DNA from: Periplaneta americana
Lineage: Eukaryota; Arthropoda; Insecta; Blattodea; Blattidae
Reading direction: 5' to 3'
DNA: 64,000 nt
NCBI RefSeq assembly: GCF_040183065.1
Contig: NC_091121.1
Span: 66,377,787-66,441,786, forward strand
Part shown: positions 23,145 through 36,900 of the stretch, one piece after another
How positions within the stretch are numbered: the first letter of the stretch is position 1
Layout: each line of letters opens with the position of its first letter
Made by a program: the position numbers and the translations under genes
Notes under the pieces: model-generated
Databases searched by the model: none
What the model saw: the letters and a program-made list of their open reading frames with translations, nothing else
Told to the model about the DNA's origin: nothing

Positions 23145-26100
23145 ATGGCTGGTAACAGTGATAAAGAAGGATTATTTAATTGGGTGAATACTAAACTTTC
23201 TGCGATATTAGACTTTCCGGTGCCGCAAGACTTGACTCAGTAAGTGCGTTTAAAATAGTAATAATATCTATGAAATCTAATTGAGCGAACCTAACCTTAT
23301 TTTGTGTTGGACTAATGTCATTCTCCAAGTGTTTGGGAAACGAAGCTGTGTGTTTCATCACCAAAGAAGGCAGCAAGTTTTTTTTTGCTTCATTGACTAC
23401 TGTGAGATGTATGAAGTGATAAACACGTGTTTTAGTTTGCAGCTACAAATACTTTCAACCTAAAAACCGTTCCATACTTTCAATACAGTACATCACATGG
23501 ATGATGATCCGACGTGTAGCACATGAAAAATGCGGGGCGTCGGGCACTGAAAAGTGTCTTTTCGAGAACATGATGATGCGCATTTGACAAATGCTGACTC
23601 TGCTCTGCAGGTGCAGTCCGTGTTCTAAATTTTTCCCTTCATTCTGGCCCTCTTGTATGTTGGTAATTAGGTCTAATAACAAGTAGTGTGAGGGGGATGG
23701 GTCTATAACAGTGCATTGAAATGGAGCTTACAGGTAAATATCAAACGATTTTATGATGAAAGTATATGTGACTGCAAACTAAAACGATTAGTGGCCCTAA
23801 CAAAAACTTGGTATCATCATCATCATCATCATCATGAATCAGAACATCAGTAATTTAAGACACATATGAGATAAACATCTACAATCTGGCTATCCTCTGT
23901 TAGTTTCATGTGTTATAAATAACAATTTACTATTCGTGTCTTCAGCGCACTGTTTAATTATTATCTTAAAGCTTTGAAGGAGCAAGAGAGAAGATTTAGA
24001 ATGTAATTAACAAAATTTACCAGAAATTTAGGACAGCGTTTTTCAACATGTGGCACACTAAAGTTGTAATTTAAAATTCCGCGGCACACTCATATAATTA
24101 ATCTAAACCGTCAGTTGGTCCCAACTAGGGGGATTTTTTTTTTTTTCACAAAAACATGTAAAATATGATATTTCTTTAAGGTTGGTTCATAGAATGGAAT
24201 AGAATGTTTTATTTTCGCTGACAGAATTAAGGCCATAAAGCCTTCTCTTCCAGCCTTAATCAATACAATAGTGCCATAGTGACACTTGTGGCGGAAAAGG
24301 TCGAAGTTGTAATTTTTTTCGAGGTTCTCACATTTCCCCATATTAGATATCTACATCATTTCGTCAACATTCATTATGTCATCATTCCATAGCATTCCCT
24401 GAACACCGGTTTGTGATACACGGAGGGAGCTGACCTAGGAACGAGTGGGGTTGCCTGCTTGAAACCTGAGTACACAGTGAATCTTAGTCTAGTCAGCTGG
24501 TTTGTCATTCCTTCATACCATTTGCAAGGCTTGTTATGCATAACATTCAAACAGCTCCATTTCCACATCCATTTAAAATTGGACATATGTTTATAAGAAC
24601 TTTTTTTTTACTCAGAATAGCCCTCTACACCTGAAAGCAACAGTGCTGATGTAAGATCCATGCAGTCCACCTCTTTGGAGTAACAGTTAACATGTCTGTC
24701 AATGAAATGAGCAGGCCTGGGTAAAGATTCTGGTTGGGACAAATTACCTGGTTAGGATTTTTTCTAGATTTTCCTCTTTAACCCTTGAAGCAGAATTGCT
24801 GGATAACTTTCGACATAGGACCTCGGACTCATTTCGTCTTCATTAATTTCAACTTAATCTACATCTTCAATAGTTTCAGGTCGAATAACAAACACAGTAC
24901 CGTGATTCACCTACAGATGTCTTCTGTCTGGGGAGCTGCACAGATCCAGGGAAGCGTAGGGGCTTTCATGGCAGACTACTGAACACCAGGGAGTTCTTGG
25001 ACAGATGGCACCTTGGTGAGTCACGGTATCTGTGGCGCCATAATCTTCAGATCAATATTGGATGCAGCAGGATGTAGTACATGAATTACAAATAGATACC
25101 ATCGATCTGAGGAGGCCACAGAACATGAAAAGGGAGACAAAAGGGCGTTCCTGCCTATGTGAATTCCGTCAGAACTGGATGTTCTAGCTGAATTTATAAG
25201 ATGATACCAAGCAGTGAATCACATATTCATAGAAATGCTATCCTAAGGACTCCAACAATCATCCCAAAATATAAGGAGTTTGCACAGTAAGCCTCAGGGT
25301 GAGGTGCTAGCCTTTGGGCTCTCCTCAAAATAAATAAATGAAGTAATAATAAAAAAGATCCGTACAGTACAATAAATTACCGCAGGCCTAAGTGAAATAA
25401 ACTAATTTATAAAATAACTTACGTGTAGTGATAAACAAAATAGTGTTACGTACTCGTTAAAGTTCTATATGAACTGAATAAGTGTCAAAAAGTTTTTAAT
25501 GCATAGTTCATTGTAAAATACTCTTATAAAGGATTGAAAAATGTGTAACTTGGAAGTTTAAATTCTAAATCAGTTTGTCTTTGTTGCTAGATTAGCAGTC
25601 TTTCAAATAGGAAATACCCAAATTACTGTTTTATTCTGCTCTTCATGCATAAATTTTCCTTCTCTCTGTATCTTGAATTTTGTAAGAAGTTTTCAAATTT
25701 ACTTTGATACTAGAGAAATACAGTCATAATATGTTCTAGGTTGCCAAACCTCCTCATTAGTGGCTACTTAAGTCTGAACCATTCACTTTTCTCTCATACG
25801 TGGAGCTATATTTTCAGTTTTAAAACTAACTGAGAAACCTAAAATTATGATTTTGTTCTAACTAATGAATAAATAGTATTAACAAAACTTCTATTGCTAG
25901 CCAATTTTTCAGGTAAGTACGGTTTATATACTGTAATTAAATTAAAATATATGCATTATTTCTATTCTTTCCTTTGAACTATATTATCTATTACAGATAT
26001 ATATTGTCGATTGAAAATGCTAGAGATCTTGAAGATTACCTTAAAACTCTCCTCAACTTCAGCAATGCTCAGCATCGTCAGTTCTACATGGAACTATTAC

Positions 26101-29100
26101 AGAAACGCCAAGTTGGTAAGTTAAAAAAAATTAGTTTAGAGACATTCAGCAAACTCTTCAGACTTTCTAATTGCGAAATCAAAGTCAATATGGACGTAGA
26201 TTTAAGTGATCACACCACGTCATTCTAGTGCCGAAGTCAAGAGAACATGGAGCTGTACCTCTCTGCCCTCCAAACATTTTCATGGCATGTATAGGGGATA
26301 CCTTTACAAACACACACACACCAGTTAGCATGGTTGTCAGTCCAGCTGAAACAGGTATGTGTAGTGCTAGTCTCTGCGAGACCTGTGGAAAATATCTTCT
26401 TGTTTCCGCACCGTTTTTTGCTAGCTGCCACTGATTTTCCCACTTCGCAAATCAACGCGTACTACCACAGATTCCGCATCATACAAGACCCAACATGCAG
26501 CTGCAATAACGGTGAAGAAACAGTTGATCATATTTTACTCGAGTGCACGAAATACAACAAGCCCCGAAACAAACTGAAAATGATCATAAATTTCAAAGGA
26601 GGAAGGTGGCCACCGAACAAGACCGATCTCATGGAAAAATACTTGAAGGAATATTGTAAATTCATAAGAGAAGTAGATCTAGAAAGTAGACGAAACGTAT
26701 AGCATTAAGATAACGAAATGTTGAACACGTTAAGGTAAAAAAAAAAAACTATAAAATTGGAATTTAAACTTATACAGAAAAAGAGTTCACAAAATAGATT
26801 AAGAATAAGTAATAAATACCAATAAGACATTAGTTGAGGGATTATATTCAGACATATAAAATTTGTCAAAATAGAGTAAAATAAAATATGATTATATTAA
26901 GTTAATATAAATAATAATGTAGGATACAAGTCTCATAATAGAATATCAGAATACTTAATAACAATGTAACATATAATATACACTATTCAAAATTATTTCT
27001 AAGTTTATAATATGATATATTCATTCTAGTCACAATAGCATTAATTACATTGCCCTATAAGTAATAAATTCTGTCGCATATATGATTGTAAGAACATTGT
27101 AATCCTGCAAGCACAAACCAGACATGTAGGATTGCTTATGTAATGGAGCATGTTGTCCAAATAAAGATTGAAAAAAAAAAACACACACACACACGCACAC
27201 ACACACACACACAGATATATATTCTACATAAAATAATGTAAGAATACACAGCAATAACTTTGAAACCAAGGAACATGTTTTTATTCTGTTTGCTTTGTGA
27301 GATTAACAGATGTTGGGAGTTTTGTTACACAGTTTCTACATGTGCGCCTCTTGTTGCCCATGCAATGTCTAATCGAAAGTCAATTTTGTTCCAATTTTTT
27401 TAAGCATAACTGGTGTGATCGTAGAAATGATATCTCTTATTCTTACACGTAAGACTTGGAGATTAGCTATGGGTGTTCTATAGACATTGTCCTTTACATA
27501 ACCCCACATAAAGAAATCTAGTGGTGTTAAATCTGACGACCTCGGAGACCAAGGGATTAGACTATCTCTGCTGATCCATTGTCCAGGAAAAGAGTCATCA
27601 AGGAAGTGTCTTACTTGGAGAGACCAGTGCGGAAGCACCCCATCTTGTTGAATCAAGATATTTGGTAGTTGCGCAATTTGAGGTAGTAAAAATTCTTGTA
27701 ACATATCTAGGTACACGCCAGATGTCACCGTTTTTTCTGCGAAAAAGAATGGTCCGATTATTTGATCACACATAAGTCCGCACCACACATTGACTTTAGG
27801 ATTATCTCATGTTCCCTCACTATACGAAGCAGCTCAGATCCTCATATCCGAACATTGTGACGATTTATGCATCCCGACAAATGGAATGTCGTATCATCAA
27901 AAAACAGCACTCTTTGCAAGAAATTGTTATCTTCATCTATTCTGTGCAACATATCCACGGCAAAATTCATTCTTCTGTAATAGCCTGCACAATTTTAAGT
28001 TTGTAAGGAAGGAGCTTAAGATCCTTTCGAAGGACTTTGTGGATAGTTGATTGTGGAATTTGTAATTCTAGTGATGCACTAATAGACTTTGTTGGAAAGC
28101 TTCGTTTATTGCTGCAACTTGAGCTTCAGGTACACTCGGTCTTCCTGTAGGTTTTGCCTTTCCTACACTACCAGTTTGCATAAGTTTCTCATACCTTAGC
28201 CGAATATCACGTCTAGAAGGTGCATGATGAGTATTGTAGACTGTCCTATAATTTCTTTGAACTTATGTTGTTGAATTAGTCTGAATTAGCCATTCTACAC
28301 AGCGAGCTTTCTGTTCTAAATTCGCCATTTTCAGAAAAAATGTGACATACGGCTCAAACAACAATGACTATTGCCATGAATAAAATCTCCCAACTTTTGT
28401 TAACATCTTACAGTAACCATAATTCAATTCTGATCATGTTATTAGATATTTTGTTATTATTTTATTACATTATTTTATGTACACTGTGTACCGGGTATAT
28501 ATATTTTGCATAGTTAAAATAAATATGTAGGTTTACTCATTTTGTTAATTGTTATGTATTTTTAAGGTGTCTCCGGACTTGCCCAAGATGTTCAGGGGTA
28601 TAAAAAATCTGAAATGGAAGAAATATATATTCCTCCTACGCAGACAGAGAAGAAGAAGAAATCTAAAGGACAGCCAGAAGATGTTGCACCAAAGGAGAAT
28701 GTGAAGGTAGACAATGTTAAATTTACATATTATGTATATACAATATCATTTATGATGATTGTAAAATGATAGAAAATTATTTCTGTTCTTAATTAATGCT
28801 TTTTGTTAATAGGAATTTCAAGGAAAAAAGAAATCCAAGTTTGTTAATATTTATTCATCAGATGGCCAGGCTAGAGATGTAATTCTGCTGAAAGGTTAGT
28901 TACAATCTAGATAAATGAGTAAAACTTTACTTAGTCTTTTTAAGAACAAATTGACAATCGAAGTCCATATAAAATGAAGTGTTTTTTTTTTTTTTTTTTT
29001 ACTTATGCTAACAGCAGTAAACTGAGATGCTGCAGCATATTTCTAGTTTTCAGTCTCCCTAGGGAAACTGGTGTCTGTTTCAGCTGTACGCTGGCCATGA

Positions 29101-30600
29101 CTGTTCTCACCTCCCACATCCATAAAATTACTATTTTTTCAAATCCAGACTGACTTCTTTGCATTAAACACGATAATAATGAATGTCAGCCATGCATACA
29201 ACTACCCAGTTTCCAGGATTACTTACCTGCAAGAATATGGCTCTCCAGGATCCTTCCCTTCTCATCACCTAAACAGGGTTGCCTAACTTCCTAACTTATG
29301 AAGCTACCAAATACCAAAAATATGTGTTGGATAATAAAATTGACACATAAAAAGTAGACACATATTGACAAGTAAGATATACTGCCTGATAATAGCTGTA
29401 CAGATCAGCCAGAACCTCAATCAGAGGTAGGCCTATGTTGTTATTGTTATTATTATTATTATTTGTTATTATTATTATTATTATCATAGTCAACTTTGGA
29501 TATAGTGAACTCGATTATAATGAACATTCGGCTATAGTGAGCCTAAATCGTTGGTCCCGACCCGCATACATTATAAAGTACATTAATATTTCCATTTATA
29601 GTGAACCCTCACTTCGGTTGTAGTAAACCTAAAACTAGAATTTCCCCAAGAAAATGTAATTTTAAAATGGCCAAAATGGTAATTTAGGAAACCCTTCCTC
29701 TTATAAACTTCCAAGAATATGTTGAGAACAAAATCTCAAATCATCTACTCCTTAAGAGCATTGAAAGACAAAGGATTTGTTCAGCTTCCTGGATACCTTG
29801 AAACGTGTTAAAGAGAATAGTGTAACTTACGCAGTGAGGGAGAAAGGAAAGATTAGTTCTGACTTCTTTAAAAGAGGTTATTCGAAGAATAGGAAGAGAA
29901 AGTGTTTTCTTTTGTAAAAGCGAGTAGAGTGATGACCAAAGGGTAAATACAAGAAGGATTACAGAATAATGGTCATCAACCCTCCCTCCCACATCTTTGT
30001 AAAAGTGAACCTGGGGAAATTCCAAGGCAGAGTACACAGTAGGCATACCTCTAGTGGGAAAAGGTGCGAAATTGGTCAGTGCCTACTGCCTACATGGCCA
30101 GATTAAATTCAAGTTTCGAACTGTGAACATCTGAATTTCGAAGCATAAAGTGTTTAAGTTGGAAGATAAAGTGAACATTATTACTGATATTGAACGTGGT
30201 CTGTCCCAAGTGGACATTAATATTGTATATATAGCAACGTCAGTAGTATAAAAACACACACTTCGGTTTTAGTGAACCTTGGATATGGTGAATGAAATAT
30301 GCTGGTCCGCAGAGGTTCACTATAACCGAAGTTGACTTTATTATTATTCATTCATTCACTCACTCACTCACTCATAGTGTTCTGTCCAAGGGCAGGTCTT
30401 TCACTGCAAACCCAGCATTCTCCATTCTTCCTATTTTCCTCCTTCCTCTTAGTCTTTGCATATGATCCATGTATCTTAATGTTATCTGTCATGTGATATC
30501 TTCTTCTGCCCCAAACTTTTCTTCCGTTCACAATTTTTTCCAGTGCATTCTTCAGTAGGCTGTTTCTTGTTAGCCAGTGACCCAGCCAAATTCATTATTA

Positions 30601-30667
<67 letters not shown>

Positions 30668-30772
30668 ACCACCTCATTCTAATGCCGAGATCATGGAAAG
30701 CATGGGGCTCTACCTCCATGCTCCCCAAGTGCTTTCATGGCATGTTACGGGGATATCTTTACCTTTTTTATC

Positions 30773-30813
<41 letters not shown>

Positions 30814-30918
30814 ACCACCTCATTCTAATGCCGAGGTCATGGAAAGCATGGGGCTCTACCTCCATGCTCCCCAAGTGCTTTTATGGCATGTTACGGGGAT
30901 ACCTTTACCTTTTTTACC

Positions 30919-30957
<39 letters not shown>

Positions 30958-33900
30958 CTTGTTGTTATAAAATAATGGCAAACCTGTTCCAAACATGACC
31001 TTGCTTACTACAAATTACAGTTATACTGGGATTTAGACAGTGGTCTTCGGGATGGAAAATTGTCACTACACTTATTCAGCTGTGTTATAGTGTACGATTT
31101 ATTAATTTTAGGTCGTCATCGATGTGATTGCCAAGCAAGTAAACACAAGCTAGTGAATAACTGCCTCAAATGTGGTCGTATCGTGTGTGAGCAAGAGGGT
31201 TCTGGTCCCTGCCTCTTCTGTGACAATCTGGTAAGACAGAAGAACATTCAGAATAGTATAATAGTAGATGCTGTCAAAAGGTATAAATAATTAAGGCAGC
31301 TATCCACTTAAAAAATATTAGCATGGCAAATGATGAAATGGATAAATTCGCTTACCTACTGTAATTATTGTATAGTAATACTTAACTAAAGTGTCTTGTT
31401 ATAAATTAAACATATTGATTGCATAGGTTTGTTCCCGAGAAGAACAGCAGTTGTTAGTGTCTGGATCTAAGCAAGCTGAACAATTATACCAGAAACTTGT
31501 GGATCAAAAGAAACCTGAAGGTTTGGAGTCTGCCATACAGCAAAGAAATCGTTTGCTTGAATATGACAGGACAAGGCAAGTTTTGTAGTTTCTTTCGAAT
31601 CTGAATGTTGTCTTCATAAGCAGTCAGCGTACATAACTAGAATGAGCACAGGCTGCTTTACAGGCCACACCACCACCTCCTCCTCCTCCCCACACCCATC
31701 CCCTCCCCTCCCCCCTCCTCCTCCTCCTGTTGTTGCTACTGCCATTTCCATCACTTTTCTTCTCTCTGTCATCATCCTCTTTCTGCATCTATATCTTTAT
31801 TAAAACAGAAATGTTATTTCATTTATATTATTTAAACGTATGATGTTAACTAAATAAAATATGAAATAATTTTAAAACATTTTAGACATATAATAATAGT
31901 ACAGTGAAACCTCGATCCATCGTTTTTTAGGGGAACAGGGAATAAAAACTATAAATACGGGAAAACAATAATATTGGAAACCATAAAAATTACCATATTT
32001 AGGCATATAATAGACGCATTGCACTGTTCCATAGACAATTTAAGGTAGAAAGACCAACATAATTCATGCTTTTAATTTTTAACAATTATGTTCAATAATG
32101 TAAAATCATAATGGACATGTCTCGTAATATTTTTTTTTTTTTTTTTTTGTAAACTTGCGATTTAAAAATTCTATTGTTTGCTTAAATAGGATATAAAATA
32201 AACAACAGATTGGCTACCCTGATTGCACCTTTATTAGAAAACTATATACTGGTACATTATTTCTTGCAGAAAAAGTCTTGGTTAGCTTTTGTTTCGTGCA
32301 TGTTACAATTCTATAGTGAATTTCAGATAAGAATGATACTGAGGTAAACAGAAAGGTAGAGTTTTACCACCTCTCACACCAGTGTACCAAGTCATGTGTG
32401 TGTGTTGAGGATAACGTATGCATTAGAAATTAGTTTGCTATTCCTTATGTTGGTTATTATTGATAATTTAGACAGAAATGAAGTATATTCAAATCATAAA
32501 CCTAGATTCGTCTTACATTTACAATGCAGATATGTGTTACCACAAATCCATTCCCATAAAATTAATACTACTGTCTAAAGTAGATGGGCTTCCGTTAGCC
32601 CTTACTGTTGCATTATATGCAACTAGAACCTGCGTCACAAATTAGGCCTATACCATATCGCATGAAAATAATGCCAAGACTTGTTAAGCTCTTTAGTAAT
32701 CCTACAAAGATACTTTTCCTGTACGTGTCTAAGCATGTAAACATGTACTGAACATAAACAATCAACAGAAACACTTGTCACTGTGGAGATTGGCATCTGT
32801 GTTGTAGCACAGCCGACTAAACAAGTCTCAGCATTAAGACGACAATTCTCTTTAAGTAAAATGACTGCGTAATATATTCCATAATAATATCGAGTTAGGT
32901 TTGGAAGTAAATCCCGAAAAGGCAGTGTATGATTATGTCTCGTGTCCAAAATATTGTACGAAATGGAAATATAAAAATTGGAAATTTATCCTTTGAAGAG
33001 GTGGGAAAATTCAAATATCTTGGAGCAACAATATAAATGATACTCGGGAGGAAATTAAATGCAGAATTAATATCGGAAATGCGTGTTATTATTCAGTTGA
33101 GAAGCTTTTATCGTCCAGTCTGCTCTCAAAAAAGCTGAAGAATAAGGTGCTTAGGAAAATATTTGGGGCTAAGAGAGGTGAAGTTACAGGAAAATGGAGA
33201 AAGTTACATAACGCAGAACTGCATGCATTTTATTCTTCACCTGACATAATTAAGAACATTAAATCCAGACGTTTGAGATGGGCAGGGCGTTAGCATGTAT
33301 GGACGAATCCAGAAATGCATATGAAGTGTTAGTTGGGAGGCCGGAGGAAATAAGACCTTTGGGAATGCCGAGACGTAGATGGGAGGATAATATAAAAATG
33401 GATTTAAGGGAGGTGGGATATGATGGTAGAGACTGTATTAATCTTGCTCAGGATAGGGACCAATGGCAGGCTTATGTGAGAGCAGCAATGAACCTCCGGG
33501 TTCCTTAAAAGCTATAAGTAAGTAATAATGTCTAGTGTTTTGTACACCTCCACATCACTCTTGTGTGGAAAAATCGGATTAATCAATAAGTTACTATAAA
33601 ATTGCATTTCTTTTCAGAATCATAGCACAGATCACATACGTAATAACTAATTTCCATATTAACAGATTATACCAAACACAAGTGGAGATTTCACATGCTG
33701 TAATAAGATGATGAATCACGTTACATATCATGGCAGTGTAATACATTTTGCATTTCTCCACAAAGTGTGATACAGTCCCCGAATCACTATCTTCTGCATC
33801 TTCTTGCTTCGAAAATAATGAAGTAAAAGAAACTATCCATGCAGGAAAATATTGGTTTGGAACTGTGATTTCTCAATGATCGATGCGATAAAACGATAAT

Positions 33901-36900
33901 TTGGGTAACGATGAAACTGGGGGGGGGGGGGGGGGAAATAGCATTATTTATATGGGACTATTTCCAGGATCAAAAAGAAAAAGCGGACAAAAAAGAGCAG
34001 AAAAACGACGATAACGGGAATGATGCATCGAGGTTCCACCGTAGTAATAATAATAATAATAACACTATTCATTTGAAATCGTTTCACATGGTAGATACTG
34101 CATAAAATTTAATAGAAAGAGTAGGTGTAATTTATATTGCACTTTTTATTTATAGTGACAGTAAAACGAAGCAATATCTGTCTTTGATCATTCCTTCAAA
34201 TTGTCAGACTTATATCTGTAATATACTTCTTGAGAGTATGCAGTTCTTTCCTATAATGTGGTTTGTTTCTTTCTACAGTGAGAGACGTACAAAGGTCATT
34301 GATGATGAAAGTGATTACTTCAGATCCAATTCAGTATGGCTATCCAAAGCAGAACGAGAAAAATTGCAACAGAAAGAAGAGGAACTTCGAGCAAAGCGTC
34401 ATTCATCTCGTCTAGACAGGAAAATCACTCTGGATTTTGCAGGTTCACTATTCAGAAGTTCTAAATACGTGCATATACATTGGAACTTAGAGTTTTTAGA
34501 GATAAGCAGGGCTGTGGTTATGATAACATTCGGTCATTTTGTTGTTTATATGTCAGACAGTATACGTAATAGAATTTGTCCTTGAATCTATTAGTTTTTT
34601 TTTCCCCCCTCTGATTGACGATATTGACTTTTGATTATTCATCAAAGCATCCCCAGCTATGAACGACACACCGAAACTATAGAACTCCTTTTGCTATGTA
34701 GGCATGGCCCTCAATGCGCCATTGAAGGCGAACTGCATAGCACTGCATGATGATGATGGTTAGTGGAGCAATAGTGGAATGTCAGTAGAGGAAACAGAAA
34801 TAACTCCCATTGAAAATCTGCCATCAAGCACTGTTTGTCGAGGACGAATTCCATTTGAACCTGTTGGGTTCAAACCTGGGCTACCAAAGTGCAAAGGCAT
34901 TATTCTAGCCATTTGACTAATAGTGTACTCGGTTTCATTAGTATAGTAGTACTTACTTTATTTGCAACTTTTTATCCTGTTTTATTTGAATTTTTAAGGG
35001 TTGTTTCTACCTTTATCATAATTATGTATTGATTTTCACCCATTCTTATTTGATTTTAGTGTTTTTTATTTGTGCGTTTTATTATTAAGTTATTTTCAAA
35101 TGTTATTATCATTATCATGATTATGTCTCGTGACCAGAATATTGTACGAAATGGAAATATAAAAATTGGAGATTTATCCTTCGAAGAGGTGGAAAAATTC
35201 AAATATCTTGGAGCAACAGTAACAAATATAAATGACACTCGGGAGGAAATTAAACGCAGAATAAATATGGGAAATGCGTGTTATTATTCGGTTGAGAAGC
35301 TCTTATCATCCAGTCTGCTGTCCAAAAATCTGAAAGTTAGAATTTATAAAACAGTTATATTACCAGTTCTTCTGTATGGTTGTGAAACTTGGACTCTCAC
35401 TTTGAGAGAGGAGCATAGGTTAAGGGTGTTTGAGAATAAGGTGCTTAGGAAAATATTTGGGGCTAAGCGGGATGAAGTTACAGGAGAATGGAGAAAGTTA
35501 CACAACATAGAACTGCACGCATTGTATTCTTCACCTAACATAATTAGGAACTTAAAATCCAGACGTTTTAGATGGGCAGGGCATGTAGCACGTATGGGCG
35601 AATCCAGTAATGCATATAGAGTGTTAGTTGGGAGACCGGAGGGAAAAAGACCTTTAGGGAGGCCGAGACGTAGATGGGAGGATAATATTAAAATGGATTT
35701 GAGGGAGGTGGGGTGTGATGATAGAGACTGGATTAATCTTGCACAGGATAGGGACTGATGGCGGGCTTATGTGAGGGCGGCAATGAACCTTCGGGTTCCT
35801 TAAAAGCCATTTGTAAATAAGTAAGTATTATCATTGCTTACTAAAAACTTTTTCATTTACTCTGAAGAATGTGAAGTACTCCAGTGATAGAAACCACAAA
35901 ACATAAAATTGGAAGAGGGCTTTCTAGTTTTTACATATTATCTTTTTTACCACATCTGATTACCATTTCCATTTTCTTAGACCTGCTACTTTTTCTATAA
36001 TTAAAATCTTGTTTAAGGTTGCAAGAAGTAGTGAAGTCCTTTCCATAACCCCTCCTACTCAAATCCCATTCTCACCTTCCCTTGGTGCAACCTGTTTTTA
36101 ACAAGCAAGGCTCTGAGGACCAAGTCAAAAATGGAGGAAATGCCATTTCAGCATGCTGATTTTCCATGGCATGCATAAACATCCCCTAAGACAGATGGTC
36201 GGTGGAGTTGTCCTGGCTAGGTCATATGGACCTGCTAACCAATGGCAGGTGTGGTCCTCCAAGCAGTTTGAAAGTTGCGTGTAGATTATAACTATCATAA
36301 TGTAAAAAAATATGGTGTGTACGTTAAAACGGTTTTATTTTTTTGCTACATCACTCTCCAATATCTTTTTGCATAATGTCAGGAGAAATAAAATATTCCA
36401 GAGGTAAAATAGTTTCCAGGAAAACAATAATCCTGTTTATCATGCGCCTATTAGCAATGGTGATATCAGGAATACTTCGAAATTTTCATGTTGTTCTCAG
36501 TGATTTACATTTCGTAAATCATACATAAATAACTACTGTTCATACTGTCAGCATGATTACACTCAGCAACTGATTGTCAGCAACTTAAGAAATTACTTTT
36601 CTCATAGGGTGACCCAAGTCATTTATCTGAGTTTGAAGTGCATGTGATTTAACAGTATGCCGATTTTCCTTACAAATATATTACCGAAAAATGAGCAGCA
36701 TGTTTTCTAAACAGATGAACAGTCATTGCTAATATGCAGGCTGTTGCATTGCATGTCATTGTATGCTGATGCGTATATTAGCTTAAAAGTGAGAGTGGTA
36801 CAGTTTCAGGACAGTATGCCAGAATTGCAATATTTGTATATTTCAGGACGTCAAGTTTTGGAGGATGATGAGTCAGAGATATTTTATGATGCAGAGGACA

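Noticed and set aside
26334-26702. 122-aa ORF in TRIP4 intron 2 as an alternative exon
   Set aside because: The CSC...H...C knuckle and the following A-rich tail identify a LINE 3' end.
30543-30970. Long ORFs rich in Leu, Ile or Tyr
   Set aside because: They are readings of TTA/ATT microsatellites and SINE tails.
31901-33918. One large pogo-like element from CAGTGAAACCTCGATCC to the rightward GTAACGATGAAACTG
   Set aside because: The two ends share only a few bases beyond CAGT and no coding sequence links them, so the pairing is not supported.
35072-35758. 228-aa ORF as a host gene
   Set aside because: Its motifs (KYLGATVT, LLYGCETWTL, GHVARMG, GRPRRRWEDN) are LINE reverse transcriptase C-terminus, and two further copies lie in the window.
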